The notes under the pieces: model-generated
Told to the model about the DNA's origin: nothing
The model's input: the letters and a program-made list of their open reading frames with translations, nothing else
The model's database searches: none
Made by a program: the position numbers and the translations under genes
Shown: piece after piece, positions 31,885-33,359 of the stretch
Position numbering within the stretch: the first letter of the stretch is position 1
How the letters are laid out: every line of letters starts with the position of its first letter
Source of the DNA: Lachnoanaerobaculum saburreum DSM 3986
GTDB lineage: Bacteria > Bacillota > Clostridia > Lachnospirales > Lachnospiraceae
DNA length: 33,359 bases
Assembly (NCBI RefSeq): GCF_000185385.1
Contig: NZ_GL622296.1
Location: 1,102,201-1,135,559, forward strand
Direction of reading: 5' to 3'

Positions 31885-32940
31885 ATGAAGCCATATTTTT
31901 CATTTCAGTGGCATATAACAGATGAATGTGATCAAAGATGTAAGCACTGCTATATTTTTTCCGGAGGCAATTATAATTGTCTAAAGTCTATGTCATGGCA
32001 GGAAATGCAAGATACATTTAATAATTGTTTGGACTTTTGTGAGACATATGGTCGTACACCGTATTTTTACTTAACAGGCGGTGATCCGATTCTCCATCCT
32101 GATTTTTGGAAACTTTTAGAGCTCTTTAGTGAAAATAACATCAAGTTTACAATTATGGGAAACCCTTTCCATCTAAACGATGATGTATGTAAGAAGTTGA
32201 AAGAGTATGGATGCGAAAAATATCAGATGTCTATTGACGGTATTAGAGAAACTCATGATTGGTTTAGAAAGCCCGGATCCTATGACTGTACACTTGAGAA
32301 AATAGGATGCCTTAATAAGGCAGGTATTCGAAGTGTTATTATGACTACAGTTTCTAAAACAAATCGTAATGAGGTTCCAGGTATTATAGATGCTGTTGTA
32401 AATACAGGTGTTAATATTTTCTCATTCTCAAGATATGTTCCAAGTGGTGGAGATTTGGATGCATCTATGACTGCACAAGAGTATAGGGAAAGCCTGTCAG
32501 ATATTGACGCTAAATTTAAATACTATGAGGCTCAAGACGGTAAGACATATTTTAATCGTAAAGATCATTTGTGGACGCTATATCAGTATGAGACCGGAGA
32601 ATTCAAAATTCCCGAGTATGCACAGGAGGGAATGATTTACAACGGATGTAATTGCGGAAACTGCCATATTACAATTTTACCTACAGGTGATATATATGCT
32701 TGCCGACGAGTTGCACAAAGCAAGGTTGGTAATGCGTTTAAAGATCGTTTGGCAAAGGTATGGGTCAGTTCGCTGGATAATTATCGAGAATATGATAATT
32801 TCAGTAAATGCAGTAAATGTGAGCTTCTTGCATGGTGTAGGGGATGTCCTGCTGTAGCAAAGGGTACAAACGGCTCATTTTATGCGGCAGATCCTCAGTG
32901 TTGGAAAGAAAAGAATGATTTGACCGGAGAAATATTGTAA
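31885..32940 (+). CDS. Radical SAM/SPASM peptide maturase (ACGX system)
   Basis: A 351-residue enzyme. The radical SAM cluster motif is C15-x3-C19-x2-C22 (CDQRCKHC), followed by YLTGGDPILHPDFW and MSIDGIRETHDWFRKPGSYD. The C-terminal SPASM domain has GCNCGNCHITILPTGDIYAC, then CSKCELLAWCRGCP and PQC, enough cysteines for two auxiliary Fe-S clusters. It presumably modifies the adjacent Cys-rich precursor by radical chemistry. ATG 31885 follows atggaggag. A flavin-barrel gene follows 4 bases after the stop. Confidence 0.92.
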   Translation: MKPYFSFQWHITDECDQRCKHCYIFSGGNYNCLKSMSWQEMQDTFNNCLDFCETYGRTPYFYLTGGDPILHPDFWKLLELFSENNIKFTIMGNPFHLNDDVCKKLKEYGCEKYQMSIDGIRETHDWFRKPGSYDCTLEKIGCLNKAGIRSVIMTTVSKTNRNEVPGIIDAVVNTGVNIFSFSRYVPSGGDLDASMTAQEYRESLSDIDAKFKYYEAQDGKTYFNRKDHLWTLYQYETGEFKIPEYAQEGMIYNGCNCGNCHITILPTGDIYACRRVAQSKVGNAFKDRLAKVWVSSLDNYREYDNFSKCSKCELLAWCRGCPAVAKGTNGSFYAADPQCWKEKNDLTGEIL

Positions 32941-32944
32941 GACA

Positions 32945-33359
32945 ATGAAATCGAAAAAAAAGACAACAAATACAATGAGCTATTTACAGTCACTTGATTA
33001 TGAAGACGGTATCGGTACAGTTACTTCACTATTGAAGTACTGGCCTATGCAATATGTAACAACACTTGGTCTGGACGGTAAACCCAAAATCAGACCGCTT
33101 GAATATAAATTCGAGGAGGATGGAGTTTTGTATTTTGATACAGTAGACTTTTATACCTCATATAAGGAGATGCAGGCGTATCCATATATTACACTTTGCA
33201 TTGGAGATCAGGAAACAATGAGTTACTTGACAGTAACAGGAAAAGTAAATTTTATATATGATGAGGACATCATAAACAAATGTTTTGAAAATAGTGAGGT
33301 CCTCACATCACAGTTTGGAAATAACAGATCCCATGTTATTGCATACTATCTGACTGAAT
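32945..33359 (+). CDS. Flavin split-barrel (PNPOx-like) protein, cut by window end
   Basis: Open from ATG 32945 to the last base, 138 codons visible. After a Lys/Thr-rich start it reads LKYWPMQYVTTLGLDGKPKI, RPLEYKFEEDGVLYFDTVDF and YPYITLCIGD, the pattern of pyridoxamine-phosphate-oxidase-like flavin proteins. It starts 4 bases after the radical SAM gene, so it is likely part of the same operon. It may supply a redox step in peptide maturation; this is inference. Confidence 0.8.
   Translation, partial: MKSKKKTTNTMSYLQSLDYEDGIGTVTSLLKYWPMQYVTTLGLDGKPKIRPLEYKFEEDGVLYFDTVDFYTSYKEMQAYPYITLCIGDQETMSYLTVTGKVNFIYDEDIINKCFENSEVLTSQFGNNRSHVIAYYLTE

Overview
The window looks like an AT-rich, Gram-positive Bacillota chromosome, most plausibly Lachnospiraceae. 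The evidence is a glmS ribozyme, strong GGAGG-type ribosome sites, lipoprotein signals, a wall protein with aromatic cell-wall-binding repeats, and an ACGX-type RiPP (ribosomal peptide) precursor with its radical SAM enzyme. The taxonomic call is inference.

Region 1 (1-5.3 kb) is the right end of an integrated element laid out like a phage-inducible chromosomal island (PICI). Leftward it carries a Cro-like gene, an excisionase-like gene, a primase-helicase and an iteron-bearing candidate origin. Rightward it carries a repressor, a structured non-coding region and a tyrosine integrase. The two promoters are arranged around three evenly spaced operators. The rest of the element lies left of the window.

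Region 2 (5.3-10.9 kb) is a defence island. Right after the integrase the sequence enters the C-terminal part of BrxL (BREX) in mid-gene, so the element appears to be inserted in brxL. A complete four-gene Qat operon (qatABCD) follows.

Region 3 (10.9-14.1 kb) is decaying. It has a YjbR-like gene, a gene with an in-frame stop, an ImmA/IrrE pseudogene that lost a zinc ligand, a frame-shifted Rpn-type nuclease remnant, an IS66 tail and large inverted repeats.

Region 4 (14.1-22.1 kb) holds cell-envelope genes: a solute-binding lipoprotein paired with a membrane-anchored LuxR-type regulator and no transporter, a repeat-rich wall protein, a DUF3298-like lipoprotein with a deleted paralogue, an AIM24-family pseudogene and a small lipoprotein. 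A duplicated motif pair with exact 37-bp spacing lies upstream of two of these genes and may be the regulator's target.

Region 5 (22.1-28.1 kb) is housekeeping: glmS with its ribozyme, a membrane protein, guaA and small unknown genes.

Region 6 (28.1-33.4 kb) has an Rrf2-regulated cassette (tandem NTF2-like protein, Rrf2 regulator, flavin/ferredoxin protein) lying between two copies of a hairpin terminator. It ends with a nonsense-interrupted LysR gene divergent from the ACGX RiPP precursor, radical SAM/SPASM maturase and a flavin split-barrel protein cut by the window end.
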